In this document: piece after piece, positions 1-8,124 of the stretch
Layout of the letters: every line of letters starts with the position of its first letter
Numbering within the stretch: position 1 is the first letter of the stretch
DNA from: Candidatus Methanophagales archaeon
Lineage (GTDB): Archaea; Halobacteriota; Syntropharchaeia; Alkanophagales; Methanospirareceae
Reading direction: 5' to 3'
Assembly (NCBI GenBank): GCA_024699715.1
Contig: JANPRD010000002.1
Coordinates: 124,001-188,000 of the forward strand
Length of the DNA: 64,000 nt
Position numbers and translations under genes: made by a program
The notes under the pieces: model-generated
Databases searched by the model: none
Told to the model about the DNA's origin: nothing
The model's input: only the letters and a program-made list of their open reading frames with translations

Positions 1-426
1 CAAGGCAATCGAGTTGAATCCTGCTTCTTGCGGAGGCTTACGGAAACAGAGGGATAGCATATTCAGAAATCCATAGATACGAGGAAGCGGCACGAGATTT
101 AAAAAAGGCAGGAATATTATTCCTTCATTCTGGAAAGGAAGAAGATGCAGTTGAGGCTTTTTCTATTTGTTTCAAACTGCGGGATAAAATTGAAAATGAC
201 GATATAGTTTACTGTGGTCTTGCCCTTTCATTATTGACTTCAGATGCGGATGTAATGAACGAGCTGAGGGGAGTGCGAATACAGGACGAAAACTTGAGAA
301 CAATTCTTGAACTTGCAATGAGGAAATTACGAAATGAAGACATTTCAGAGGAAATAAGCTGTGCTTGAGGAAAAGGAGAAACGAGAGGAAATGAAGCTTC
401 TCTTAGAAATGCTGAAGAAATTCTGA
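1..426 (+). pseudogene. TPR-repeat protein, C-terminal fragment with two frame breaks
   Basis: The left edge cuts this gene. The pieces read as tetratricopeptide repeat: one frame gives KAIELNP at positions 2-22, the next frame continues with LAEAYGNRGIAYSEIHRYEEA and DLKKAG to a TGA at 366-368, and a third frame supplies a charged tail (LEEKEKREEMKLLLEMLKKF) ending at TGA 424-426. Each junction is a +1 step. TPR proteins are protein-interaction scaffolds; nothing here shows the partner. The breaks could be sequence errors or decay. The reading of the first 20 bases as TPR rests on the KAIELNP signature only. Confidence 0.6.
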
Positions 427-727
427 GAAAATGAGGTTAATGCTTTGTTATTTTCTCCCAAACCTCCGCCTCCACCTTTTCTCTTTTCGCTCATCCCCCT
501 CATCAAACACAATACATGCGAAACAAAAGCTTGCATTGAAAGTTCAATGAAAGATATTCGCCCAAATGTTATGTGGGATGAGCCTCTTTGCGAGCAATCA
601 ATTCTGTCTAATATTCTGAAAGAATTTAATTCTCGCTCCGCTTGCTCCAATTTCCTTTTTTCTGCGCTGCTCTACATGCCTTCTCCTCGCTTCCTCTCCT
701 TTTCTTTTCTGAGCATATTTATAAAAA
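427..727. other. Intergenic region without a convincing gene
   Basis: Open frames exist on both strands (for example 445-828 plus and 345-650 minus) but they have low-complexity composition, no recognisable domain and overlap real genes. An AT-rich TATA-like stretch (atatttataaaaa) lies at about 716-727, directly against the ATG of the next gene, too close to position a start site upstream of that ATG. Confidence 0.5.
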
Positions 728-1924
728 ATGAGACTGCTCGCATTAGGATATTCGGTGAGGCATATTGCCTGTTCTGGTGCGAGGGCTGGCTACGAGATGC
801 TTTCTGCGGATGCCTTCGGCGATGCTGACACGAGAGAATGCTCCTCTGCCTTCTTCTTCCTGAACTTCTCCTCGCAGCATTTGGACTTGAGGCATCTTGA
901 ACACCTCGCAGACTCGGTTGACGGCGTCCTCGTGGGTTCAGGTCTTGAGAACGCAGCATTCGGGAAACTCGCAGAGAAGGTGCTTGGAAACTCGCCAGAG
1001 AAAATGAGAGAAGTCGCAAACAAGGCGAAACTTGCAGAACGCCTCGCAGATTTGGGCATACCGCATCCGAAGACTTTCACGCAAGAAACGCTCTCGCAGG
1101 CGAGATTTCCGCTCATTGCGAAGCCATTATTCGGAGGAGGAGGCGTCGCCAACTTTCTGTGCAGAAATGAAAGAGAGTTGCTGAACGCAGCAAGGCAGGG
1201 ACATCTCATATTTCAAGAGTTCATTAAAGGGAAAATTGCGAGTGTTTCGGTCATTTCAACGGGAAAAGAGGCGGTGTCGTTGTGCGTGAACGAGCAATTA
1301 GCGGGATTAAAATCGCTCTTTTGCGAGCATCCTTTCACTTATTGCGGCAATATCTCTCCATTTAAGACGAAATTTGCGGATAAGATGTGCGAGATTGCTG
1401 AATTTCTTGTGCTTGAACTCGGATTAAAGGGTTCTAACGGCGTTGATTTTGTCGTTAATGACGATGGATTTTTCGTTCTTGAGGTGAATCCGAGATTTCA
1501 AGGCTCTTTAGACACGGTTGAACACTGCACGGGCTTGAATGTCGTTTCCGCTCACTTGAAAGCGTGTGAGGGTGAATTACCGCCAAAACAGCGAAGGGCA
1601 GAGGAAAAATATGCTGCGAGACTCATACTGTTTGCGGAGCGGGATTGTGTTGTGGAAGCGGATTTGAGGCGTTTTTGTGGCGGAAATGTGGAGAAAATGG
1701 TAGAAAAAGGAGTAGGAGGGGGAGAAAGAGGGAGAGAGGAAGGAAAGGAGGAGGGGTCAGCGGGTTGGATTGCGGACATTCCTCAGAGGGGTCGTGTTTT
1801 GAGGAGGGGGGAGCCAGTCGTTTCAGGGCTTGGTGTTGCTCGCAGCAGAGAAGAAGCGATTAAGAAGGCGAGAGAAGTGATTTTGTGTGTGAGGCGAAAT
1901 ATTTTCAGGAGTGAAGAGGTGTGA
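728..1924 (+). CDS. ATP-grasp domain protein (predicted carboligase, COG2232-like)
   Basis: 398 aa. The N-terminus (RLLALGYSVRHIA, then GYEMLSADAFGDAD) looks like the pre-ATP-grasp fold of archaeal ATP-dependent carboligases related to biotin carboxylase. The central part has an ATP-grasp core with a Gly-rich loop (KPLFGGGGVANF, about residues 135-147) and the metal-binding signature VLEVNPRFQGSLD (about 253-265). ATP-grasp enzymes join a carboxylate to an amine or thiol through an acyl phosphate; the substrate here is unknown. Between about residues 323 and 342 lies a Gly/Glu/Arg-rich insertion (GVGGGERGREEGKEEGSAG) encoded by a purine-only tract at 1705-1760. The ATG at 728 fits the fold. 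The next gene begins four bases after the stop region, so they are probably co-transcribed. Confidence 0.7.
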   Translation: MRLLALGYSVRHIACSGARAGYEMLSADAFGDADTRECSSAFFFLNFSSQHLDLRHLEHLADSVDGVLVGSGLENAAFGKLAEKVLGNSPEKMREVANKAKLAERLADLGIPHPKTFTQETLSQARFPLIAKPLFGGGGVANFLCRNERELLNAARQGHLIFQEFIKGKIASVSVISTGKEAVSLCVNEQLAGLKSLFCEHPFTYCGNISPFKTKFADKMCEIAEFLVLELGLKGSNGVDFVVNDDGFFVLEVNPRFQGSLDTVEHCTGLNVVSAHLKACEGELPPKQRRAEEKYAARLILFAERDCVVEADLRRFCGGNVEKMVEKGVGGGERGREEGKEEGSAGWIADIPQRGRVLRRGEPVVSGLGVARSREEAIKKAREVILCVRRNIFRSEEV

Positions 1925-1927
1925 AGA

Positions 1928-2284
1928 ATGGAGCCAGCATACAGGTATCGGGCGAAATTAGTGAGAGTTGTGGACGGAGACACGATTGACCTTGACATAG
2001 ATTTGGGATTTTACATTCGCATCACGGAGCGAGTTCGGCTTGAAGGCGTGAACACGCCTGAAATCTTTCATGTGAAGAAGGAAAGCGATGAATACAAGCG
2101 AGGCATCGCAGCCGCAGAGTTCGTTGCTCGCAGATTCGCAGAGAACGGTAATGAGTGTGTTGTTGAGACGAAGAAGCGGGGGAAGTGGCGTCGCTGGCTC
2201 GGCGTCATTTACTTCGCAGACAGAGAGAAGAGCCTGAACGAAGAACTTATTGAGCGAGGACTTGCGGAAAGAGATGAAGACTGA
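1928..2284 (+). CDS. Thermonuclease-like (SNase-fold) protein
   Basis: 118 aa. The pattern AKLVRVVDGDTIDLDIDLGF near the N-terminus and RVRLEGVNTPEI further on are hallmarks of the staphylococcal nuclease (OB-fold) family, which cleaves DNA and RNA using calcium. The C-terminal NEELIERGLAERDED matches the usual NxxLvxxGlA ending. Usual catalytic positions are present as D (VDGDT), R (RLEGVNTPE) and E (TPEI). No signal peptide is visible, so it appears cytoplasmic. It follows the ATP-grasp gene closely and precedes the phosphatase gene by ten bases. Confidence 0.75.
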   Translation: MEPAYRYRAKLVRVVDGDTIDLDIDLGFYIRITERVRLEGVNTPEIFHVKKESDEYKRGIAAAEFVARRFAENGNECVVETKKRGKWRRWLGVIYFADREKSLNEELIERGLAERDED

Positions 2285-2293
2285 ATTGAAGAG

Positions 2294-3130
2294 GTGCGAA
2301 AGTCTGAAGTAAAAGAGGAGCGAAAGAGAGAGGCGAAGGAAGCAGTAAAAAAGCACTCGCTCTTGCAGATAGCGCCGACAATTGCCGAAATTTTCTCCAT
2401 TCCACTGAAAACAGATGCTAAATCTCTTGAGGAAGTCCTGAATTTCGTCCATAAAAGCGGTAAGAGAGGGAATTTTAGGGTCGTTCTGCTCGTCATAGAC
2501 AGCCTTGATTGGCAATTCTTCAAAGATTTCGCATATTCGCTGCGAAGGATGCATGCACTCGCATCTTCAGGTCTTCTATTCAAATGCGAGACAGTTAGCG
2601 AACATACGACGCCTGCGATTGCATCAATTTTGACGGGTTTGCGACCTGAATCGCATGGAATTCTCACAGAGAATGATGTTGGGAAGTCAGGAGTGGACTC
2701 AATACTTGAGATTCTTGACGCTCACGGATTCAAAACTGCAGCAGTTTTGGAGGAGAAGGGTGCGAAGCCGCTGAAAGGTAAAATCAGTTTTGTCTTTCCT
2801 GTTCGGGACAGAGAGGACATTTTAGATTATGATGAGGAGGTGAAGGAGAAGACGCTCCTTGCTTTGAAGAAAGCGAGCATGATTTTCGCTCATTTCAGAG
2901 CGATTGACAGGTTCGCTCACCGCTCCTTAGACATGCGTGAAGCGGCGAGATTCACAGACGAGAATGTCGGCGAGATTGTGAATGCGGTCGCAGCAGATGC
3001 AGCGAAGGGTGTAGAAACGCTGTTTTTCCTCTGCGGAGACCACAGAACACACGGAGGTATGCGAAGGGGAGGAGGGGGGAGTGGGGAAAGAGAGGATAGT
3101 GTGCCTTTAATTTTCCGAGTTTTTGCTTAA
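2294..3130 (+). CDS. Alkaline-phosphatase superfamily hydrolase (type I phosphodiesterase-like)
   Basis: 278 aa from a GTG start. The order [13 protein letters not shown], then [22 protein letters not shown], then [13 protein letters not shown] and [11 protein letters not shown] follows the metal-binding and nucleophile layout of the alkaline phosphatase / nucleotide pyrophosphatase / phosphopentomutase superfamily: a first Asp, a Thr nucleophile in TTPA, a second Asp/His and a final DH-H set. It should hydrolyse a phosphate ester, substrate unknown. It is shorter than most family members. The last 25 residues contain another Gly/Arg-rich stretch ([13 protein letters not shown]) from purine-rich DNA at 3059-3100. 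Confidence 0.65.
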   Translation: MRKSEVKEERKREAKEAVKKHSLLQIAPTIAEIFSIPLKTDAKSLEEVLNFVHKSGKRGNFRVVLLVIDSLDWQFFKDFAYSLRRMHALASSGLLFKCETVSEHTTPAIASILTGLRPESHGILTENDVGKSGVDSILEILDAHGFKTAAVLEEKGAKPLKGKISFVFPVRDREDILDYDEEVKEKTLLALKKASMIFAHFRAIDRFAHRSLDMREAARFTDENVGEIVNAVAADAAKGVETLFFLCGDHRTHGGMRRGGGGSGEREDSVPLIFRVFA

Positions 3131-3131
3131 C

Positions 3132-3140
3132 ATTTAAATC
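3132..3140 (+). promoter_or_regulatory. TATA-like element before the LemA gene
   Basis: The sequence atttaaatc ends 22 bases before ATG 3163. This is the spacing expected of an archaeal TATA box for a leaderless or nearly leaderless transcript and supports choosing 3163 rather than an in-frame TTG at 3142. Confidence 0.4.
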
Positions 3141-3162
3141 TTTGTGGGAAAATCTTGAAGAC

Positions 3163-3729
3163 ATGGGAATCTTCACGCTGCTGCTCGTTGTGGTTTTGTT
3201 GGTCGTTCTGCTTGTTGCCGTCGCCTACTATATCTCAATCTACAACCGCCTGCAGAGTTTGAGGAACGGTGCGGAAGCGACGCTCGGTCAAGTGAGAGTG
3301 GCGTTGAAAAAGCGTCTGGACATGATTGAGCAGCTCGTAGAGTCAGTGAAGAGCTATGCGAGGTTTGAGCGTGAGACATTTGAGAGCATCACGAGAATGA
3401 GAGCGAGTTTGGGCAGGGCAAGTCCCGAAGAAATCAACAGAATAGAGAGAGAAAGCAGAGGTATTCTCGGAAATTTGCTCGCAGTTGCGGAGAATTATCC
3501 TGAATTGAAAACTTCAGAGGCAGTTGTGAAAACGATGGATGCGATAAAGGAGATAGAGGAGGAAATTGCGAGGCATAGATACACATACAACAACATCATT
3601 CAGGAGTTCAACACGATGCTTGATGTCATTCCTTCAAGATATGTGGCGTCAATGGCGGGCATGCGAAAGATGGGATACCTTGAATTTCCTGAAGAGGAGA
3701 TGCGTCGCCCCGAAGTGAGCTGGAGTTGA
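3163..3729 (+). CDS. lemA: LemA family membrane protein
   Basis: 188 aa from ATG 3163. A single N-terminal membrane segment ([19 protein letters not shown]) is followed by the LemA signature: [18 protein letters not shown], then [24 protein letters not shown], a coiled helical body, and [22 protein letters not shown] near the end. LemA proteins are membrane-anchored helical bundles of poorly defined function. They often sit beside DUF2207/TPM-type Gly-rich membrane proteins, exactly as seen here with the next gene, so the pair probably works together in the cell envelope. Confidence 0.85.
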   Translation: MGIFTLLLVVVLLVVLLVAVAYYISIYNRLQSLRNGAEATLGQVRVALKKRLDMIEQLVESVKSYARFERETFESITRMRASLGRASPEEINRIERESRGILGNLLAVAENYPELKTSEAVVKTMDAIKEIEEEIARHRYTYNNIIQEFNTMLDVIPSRYVASMAGMRKMGYLEFPEEEMRRPEVSWS

Positions 3730-3824
3730 GCGTGCAGGCTGACTGAAGGAAAAGGGAAGAAGGAGAGGAGGATATTATTTTCCTAGACAGTTAGAAGGGG
3801 AGAAAGAGGAGGGAAGGAGGGGAA

Positions 3825-4490
3825 ATGAGGGAGGAGAAGCAGCTTGCAATATTTCTGATTGCAACATTTTTGGTGGGTGTTACAGGTCTTCTACTGACAG
3901 GTGTCATTGCAGGTGGCAAAGACACGGTTTATGTTAAAGCATACAGGGCGGATTTTTATTTGAACGGGACACTTTCAGAGCATTTCACATACGAAATCCG
4001 TGAGGCATCTAAATACAGAATGCTTTACAGGGTTTGGGAAGCCCCGCTTTCGTTTGAAAGCCTCAGCGTTCCATTCGTTGAGCCTTTGAGCATAAATCCA
4101 CCGCAAGGAACTGTCGCATATGTGAAAGACCACAAAGGAGAAGTCTGGATTTTTGAGAACGGTGCTTGGAAGCGTTCATCCCGACACCAACACCGCTACT
4201 ACGAAATCTGGTCGCTTGCGGAGAGGAACGAGGCGGGATGCTACAAACCCGAAAGGTTCAACGCAGGAGAACAGGAAATCAAGTATGTCTTCCGTTTGCA
4301 CCCGCCTTTGGAGTGCGACGGCGAGCATTGCCACCTGAACCTCAAACTCGCAACGAAGCATCTGCCTTACGAGCATGTGACAGTGGCAATCCACGACCCT
4401 CAAGGATTAGTTGAGCAGATTTTCACGCATCCTCCGATGGAAATCAGGAAGGAAGCGGAAGGAGTGGGAGAGAGGGAAGAACGGAATTGA
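3825..4490 (+). CDS. DUF2207 membrane protein, N-terminal part (frame-broken)
   Basis: 221 aa before an early stop. It has an N-terminal membrane segment (LAIFLIATFLVGVTGLLLTGVIAG) and an extracytoplasmic beta-rich domain (DFYLNGTLSEHFTYEI onward) of the DUF2207 type. The reading breaks in the purine-rich tract at about 4437-4495: this frame ends with EGVGEREERN, while the protein continues one frame over (+1) in the ORF ending at 5733. Together the two halves make one ordinary DUF2207 protein of about 630 aa. A purine-rich leader (3790-3824) precedes the ATG. Confidence 0.7.
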   Translation: MREEKQLAIFLIATFLVGVTGLLLTGVIAGGKDTVYVKAYRADFYLNGTLSEHFTYEIREASKYRMLYRVWEAPLSFESLSVPFVEPLSINPPQGTVAYVKDHKGEVWIFENGAWKRSSRHQHRYYEIWSLAERNEAGCYKPERFNAGEQEIKYVFRLHPPLECDGEHCHLNLKLATKHLPYEHVTVAIHDPQGLVEQIFTHPPMEIRKEAEGVGEREERN

Positions 4491-5733
4491 AAGCGGTAGG
4501 GCAGCGGAGGAGAGCGGGAAAGTGTGGCTAATCACAGGCGAAAGCCCGAAGGACACGCTACTTGAGGTTGAAATGCTCCTCTCTCCTGAAGTTTCAGGAA
4601 TTATAAGCGGTTTTCCTCGCACTGTTGAAGATGTAAAGGATAAAACACTCACCGCAAATTCGCAATATTACCTGACATACAACATATTTTCAGCACTGTC
4701 AGTGATTTTGAAGGTATTGATTCTCGCATTCCCGCTCATTTTACTCTTAATTTACCACAGATATGGTAGAGAGAAGCGATTTACAGTGCCGAAGTTCTTG
4801 AGTTATGTGCCGAGGAAGAGGAAGCCGTGGGTGGTGAATCTCGTGTTCAAGAAAGATGCGTTTGACTTTGACGAGGACGGTTTCTATGCCACGCTTCTTG
4901 ACCTGCACAGGCGAGGGATTTTGAGGATTGAATCGGATGAGGAGAATTTGAGGATAAAGTTGTTGAAAGGGGTTGAGGCGGGAGAGGACGAATATGAGCG
5001 TGATGTGCTGAGATTTTTGAGAGATTATGCTGAAAATGGCGTTTTTGATGCGAAAAAGTTCAAAGAAAGTGTGGAAAGCTTGAGAGATTCCGCAAAATTT
5101 GGAGGAGATGCGATGCTTGATTTGAGCAGTTTGCATGATAGAATGCGGAGATTATTGAAAACTGCGGACAAGCGGGTTGCTCGTGAGTTCGTAGCAAGCG
5201 GGAGGAAGTATGTTGCGATGCTTTCAGCACTTTTCTTCGTTTTAATGCTTGTTGTGATTGCACTCGCAGCAGTGTTCGGAAGCGTGCATCCGCCGTTGAA
5301 TGCTTGCGTTGCCTACTCGCTCATTCTTTTCGTGCAGTCTCTCGTGCCGTTGCCTGCGCCTTCTTCGCTCTTCGGCAAGTGGAAGCGGGATTACTACAAG
5401 GAGAAGCAGGAGTGGGACGCATTCCGCACATTCCTCTCAGATTTCGCCGCCATTCAGAAGTATGCTCCTGCGGACATGAGCATGTGGAAGGAGTGGCTCG
5501 TCTACGGAACTGCTCTCGGTGTCGGTAAGAAGGTGGCGGAGGCGATGAAAAGGATGCGAGTGAAAGTGCCTGCTGCGGAGGAGGCGGATGCTGTCATATT
5601 CATGCCGAGGCATTTCGGTTATATGTTCAGAGCAACCGCACCTCCCACGACTTCCGCAGGCGGCGCTGGGGGTTTCGGAGGCGGTTTCGGTGCTGGTGGT
5701 GGCTTCGGCGGTGGTGGTGGCGGTGCAAGATGA
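4411..5733 (+). CDS. DUF2207 membrane protein, C-terminal part (frame-broken)
   Basis: This frame carries the rest of the DUF2207 protein. True homology starts around SGKVWLITGESPKDTLLEVEM (about 4513). Then come a membrane segment (VILKVLILAFPLILLLIYH), the cytoplasmic part (FDFDEDGFYATLLDLHRRGILRI), two more membrane segments (YVAMLSALFFVLMLVVIALAAVF and CVAYSLILFVQSLVPL) and a Gly-rich C-terminus (GGFGGGFGAGGGFGGGGGGAR), typical of this family. The residues before about 4500 are an out-of-frame reading of the purine tract, so the ATG at 4411 is unlikely to be a genuine start. Confidence 0.7.
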   Translation: MSRFSRILRWKSGRKRKEWERGKNGIESGRAAEESGKVWLITGESPKDTLLEVEMLLSPEVSGIISGFPRTVEDVKDKTLTANSQYYLTYNIFSALSVILKVLILAFPLILLLIYHRYGREKRFTVPKFLSYVPRKRKPWVVNLVFKKDAFDFDEDGFYATLLDLHRRGILRIESDEENLRIKLLKGVEAGEDEYERDVLRFLRDYAENGVFDAKKFKESVESLRDSAKFGGDAMLDLSSLHDRMRRLLKTADKRVAREFVASGRKYVAMLSALFFVLMLVVIALAAVFGSVHPPLNACVAYSLILFVQSLVPLPAPSSLFGKWKRDYYKEKQEWDAFRTFLSDFAAIQKYAPADMSMWKEWLVYGTALGVGKKVAEAMKRMRVKVPAAEEADAVIFMPRHFGYMFRATAPPTTSAGGAGGFGGGFGAGGGFGGGGGGAR

Positions 5734-6065
5734 AAAAGCAGAAAAAGGAGACAGTGCATTACAACATTCTCCGTTCTGGGGAAGGAGTCGGAAGGAGTCG
5801 ACCCACTGCGACCACAATTGTGATTCTTAACAGGCGTCAGCTGCCATCAGGGCTGAAAAGTTTGCAGTTTTAAAAGATGATTGGTATGTTTGGCTTTTGA
5901 GCTGCTGCAATTTCATGTTCTTCTCTGCGGTTTGCCGCTAAAATGCAGAATTAAACCTAAAATGTAGAATTAAACCCTTCACTACTACATGAAGGCAATA
6001 TTAAACACTTCGGATTGGGAGAGAAAAAAGGCATTCATTCGCTTCCTTCTCCTCGTCTTCTCCAT
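5734..6065. other. Intergenic region between convergent genes
   Basis: The stop of the DUF2207 gene and the stop of the PAC2 gene face each other across about 330 bases. No open frame with recognisable content and no clear hairpin terminator are visible; the stretch at 5930-6010 is AT-rich with repeated ttaaac motifs. Confidence 0.4.
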
Positions 6066-7007
6066 TTAACGATACATAATAGGGAGGTCTTGCTCCGCAT
6101 TTTTTTGCATTTGTGATGCTGCGATGCTTGTCTGTCTCATTAAATCTCTCGCCTTCAGCTTAATTTCCTCTGCACGCTTCAGCAGTTCGCCGACATCCAC
6201 ACGAAGCGGAACGAACTTCTCAAGCGTCTTCAAAGCGGATGCAGCCGCTCCAGGGTCGGGATATGCGGGAAAGCACTGCGTAAGCAACGCAATCGCATCC
6301 ACAGACACAGCCCTGCACTCCCGCAGCATTGAGGCGTAGATGCCCGCAATAAAACCCTCCTCAAAAATCTCAACGCCTCGCTTCCTCAGCTCTTGCACCG
6401 CAGCCTCGCTGTTCGCAACCCCAAAGACCTCAGGCTCCTCTATTTCCATCCTGTTCCTCACTGCGAGACCCGTCAGTGAAATTGCGAGCTGAACGCCCTT
6501 CTCCTTGAACCACGCAGACAACGCCCTCGTCAGCGGAAACACCGCATAAGGCGGAACCGCAATCTCCGAAAGCACAAGCACCGTATTTATTTTGAACTCC
6601 TCTCGCTCTCTCTCTCCTCTCGCAGTAGCCTCAATTCTCTCCTTTCTCTCTTTTTCACCGCCCCCGCCTTCTCCACTTTCACCGCTGCCTCCTCCGCCCC
6701 CGCTTCCGCCTCCGCTGCTTCCGCTTCCGCCTTCTCCTTCTGCTGACTCGTCTCTCGTCAGGTATCCGCCGTAGATTCTGAAGGGGTTCTTCAGGCGACC
6801 CTCGTGGACGACCATCACAGGCGGAAACAGGTCAGACTCCAAATATGCGATTTCCTCAAATCCCTTCTTCTCCACCAGAAATGTCGTTGCAATCGTGCCA
6901 ACAAGCCCCACATCTGGCAAGCCCTCAATCGCCACCACCGGTCGCTCAAACACAAGCGAAGGCTTCTCCTCCACCACCCGCACCTCTTCATAACTTTCGC
7001 TCATCAT
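6066..7007 (-). CDS. PAC2 family protein (proteasome assembly chaperone-like)
   Basis: 313 aa. KPSLVFERPVVAIEGLPDVGLVGTIA at the N-terminus and later VLVLSEIAVPPYAVFPLTRALSAWF, LAISLTGLAVRNRME and FIAGIYASMLRECRAVSVDAIALLTQCFPAYPDPGAAASALKTLEKF match the archaeal PAC2 family (COG2047), related to chaperones for 20S proteasome assembly. The family is normally about 250 aa; the excess is a Gly/Ser/Glu/Arg tract (about residues 89-140, 6585-6740) lying between two conserved strands. ATG ATG at 7007/7004 leaves the exact start open; GGGAGAGGG lies just upstream as a ribosome-binding site. Confidence 0.75.
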   Translation of the reverse strand: MMSESYEEVRVVEEKPSLVFERPVVAIEGLPDVGLVGTIATTFLVEKKGFEEIAYLESDLFPPVMVVHEGRLKNPFRIYGGYLTRDESAEGEGGSGSSGGGSGGGGGSGESGEGGGGEKERKERIEATARGEREREEFKINTVLVLSEIAVPPYAVFPLTRALSAWFKEKGVQLAISLTGLAVRNRMEIEEPEVFGVANSEAAVQELRKRGVEIFEEGFIAGIYASMLRECRAVSVDAIALLTQCFPAYPDPGAAASALKTLEKFVPLRVDVGELLKRAEEIKLKARDLMRQTSIAASQMQKNAEQDLPIMYR

Positions 7008-7062
7008 TTTACCCTCTCCCTTTGATTCCGCTTTTTAATCTTTCTGCTCCTCGCCACTGCCG

Positions 7063-7728
7063 TCAGTGTTCCTCCACAATCCCACGCATGCGTATCTCTT
7101 TTCTCGTCGGAATTTTATCTCTAAATGGACATTCTTTCGGTCTGAATTCATTTTCGGGGCAAGTTCCCTGTGTTACGCCCCTGCAGAAGACACCGTTGAA
7201 AATTTGCGGATATTCCTTGCGACATATTTCAAGCATGCGCATCGCCAATTCACGCATTTCAGGCGAAGCTCTCACGCACAAGCGAAGCGAAAGGAAATTG
7301 ATAAGAGAGCGAGCGTTCATCGTCAGAATGTAGTGCGAGTGTGTCGCCATCGGCAAGACATAACGAGCATATTCTCGTGGAACGCCCATCTCTCGCAACT
7401 TCTTATATGCGGTTCTTGCTCTTTCCATCGCTTCTTCATATATGCGACGAGCAGGCTCATCCAAGCGAGGTTTGTAATATTCAAAGTCTGCTTCTTCGTT
7501 GTAGCGAGTGCTTCTCGCAGTGTGCGATGCGATGCGATGCTCAAGCAATTCTCGTGAAGCTGCGACGCTCAAGCCACGAATGTCAAAAGTGAAGACGATA
7601 TGCTCCAGCACAGAAGAGTAGTCGTTCTCCACGAGCGTTCTCGTAGCAAGGCGATGCGATGAAACGGTCGTTGCGTATTCTAACAATTCCTCTCCTTTCG
7701 GAGTAACCCTCAACAGACGGACTTCCAC
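7063..7728 (-). CDS. thyX: Flavin-dependent thymidylate synthase ThyX
   Basis: 221 aa from a GTG start with GGAGGGG upstream. ThyX makes dTMP from dUMP using a methylene-folate-type donor and FAD/NADPH. The region SSVLEHIVFTFDIRGLSVAASRELLEHRIASHTARSTRY contains the family signature, but the usual RHR is EHR here. The later NARSLINFLSLRLCVRASPEMRELAMRMLEICRKEYPQIF matches the C-terminal substrate-binding segment. This is the only thymidylate synthase seen in the window. It lies on the same strand as the PAC2 gene, 56 bases upstream of it. Confidence 0.8.
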   Translation of the reverse strand: MEVRLLRVTPKGEELLEYATTVSSHRLATRTLVENDYSSVLEHIVFTFDIRGLSVAASRELLEHRIASHTARSTRYNEEADFEYYKPRLDEPARRIYEEAMERARTAYKKLREMGVPREYARYVLPMATHSHYILTMNARSLINFLSLRLCVRASPEMRELAMRMLEICRKEYPQIFNGVFCRGVTQGTCPENEFRPKECPFRDKIPTRKEIRMRGIVEEH

Positions 7729-8124
7729 CGGATTTCACCCCTCCACTCCTGTAAGAAGCGGAGAATAGGAAAAACCTTTGCTCCACCCACTCGCTTGCGC
7801 TATTTGCGATTATGCCAAAGCTTTCATCGTTGTGGAGGGAAGCAGAGGGGCAATCTTGCTGAGTTCTACCGAATAAAATGCTATTCTTGGTGTTATTCCT
7901 ACCACTTTAAATCACTTTAACCTCCTTTCCATATACAAAACATACTCTCTGAGGTTTGTAAGCCTTTCCACAATACCTTTTTTCCTTCAATAGCTTCCTT
8001 GTCACCCAAAAGTTCTGTTATCAGAATGAACCTTTTTGGAAGGAAAATATTTGCATCTCTACTTCGCCCATTTTTCCTCTTAAACCTTTTCAGACGAAAA
8101 CAGCAATCCTCTTTTTAAGGGCGA
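7729..8124. other. Divergent intergenic region with a possible decayed small gene
   Basis: The region between thyX (minus) and MMP3 (plus) has no intact gene. On the minus strand from about 8110 down to a TAA at 7917-7919, one frame reads NIFLPKRFILITELLGDKEA then IEGKKVLWKGLQTSESM and CIWKGG, which looks like coding sequence, but its best ATG (8069-8071) is in another frame. A second coding-like stretch, KVVGITPRIAFYSVELSKIAPLLP in part, follows on the same strand. This may be a gene remnant. The sequence ctttttaagg at about 8108-8118 could serve as a TATA element for MMP3. Confidence 0.3.

Noticed and set aside
672..1209. Long minus-strand frames opposite the ATP-grasp gene
   Set aside because: They are shadows of the conserved plus-strand gene, with Arg/Ser-rich composition and no domain.
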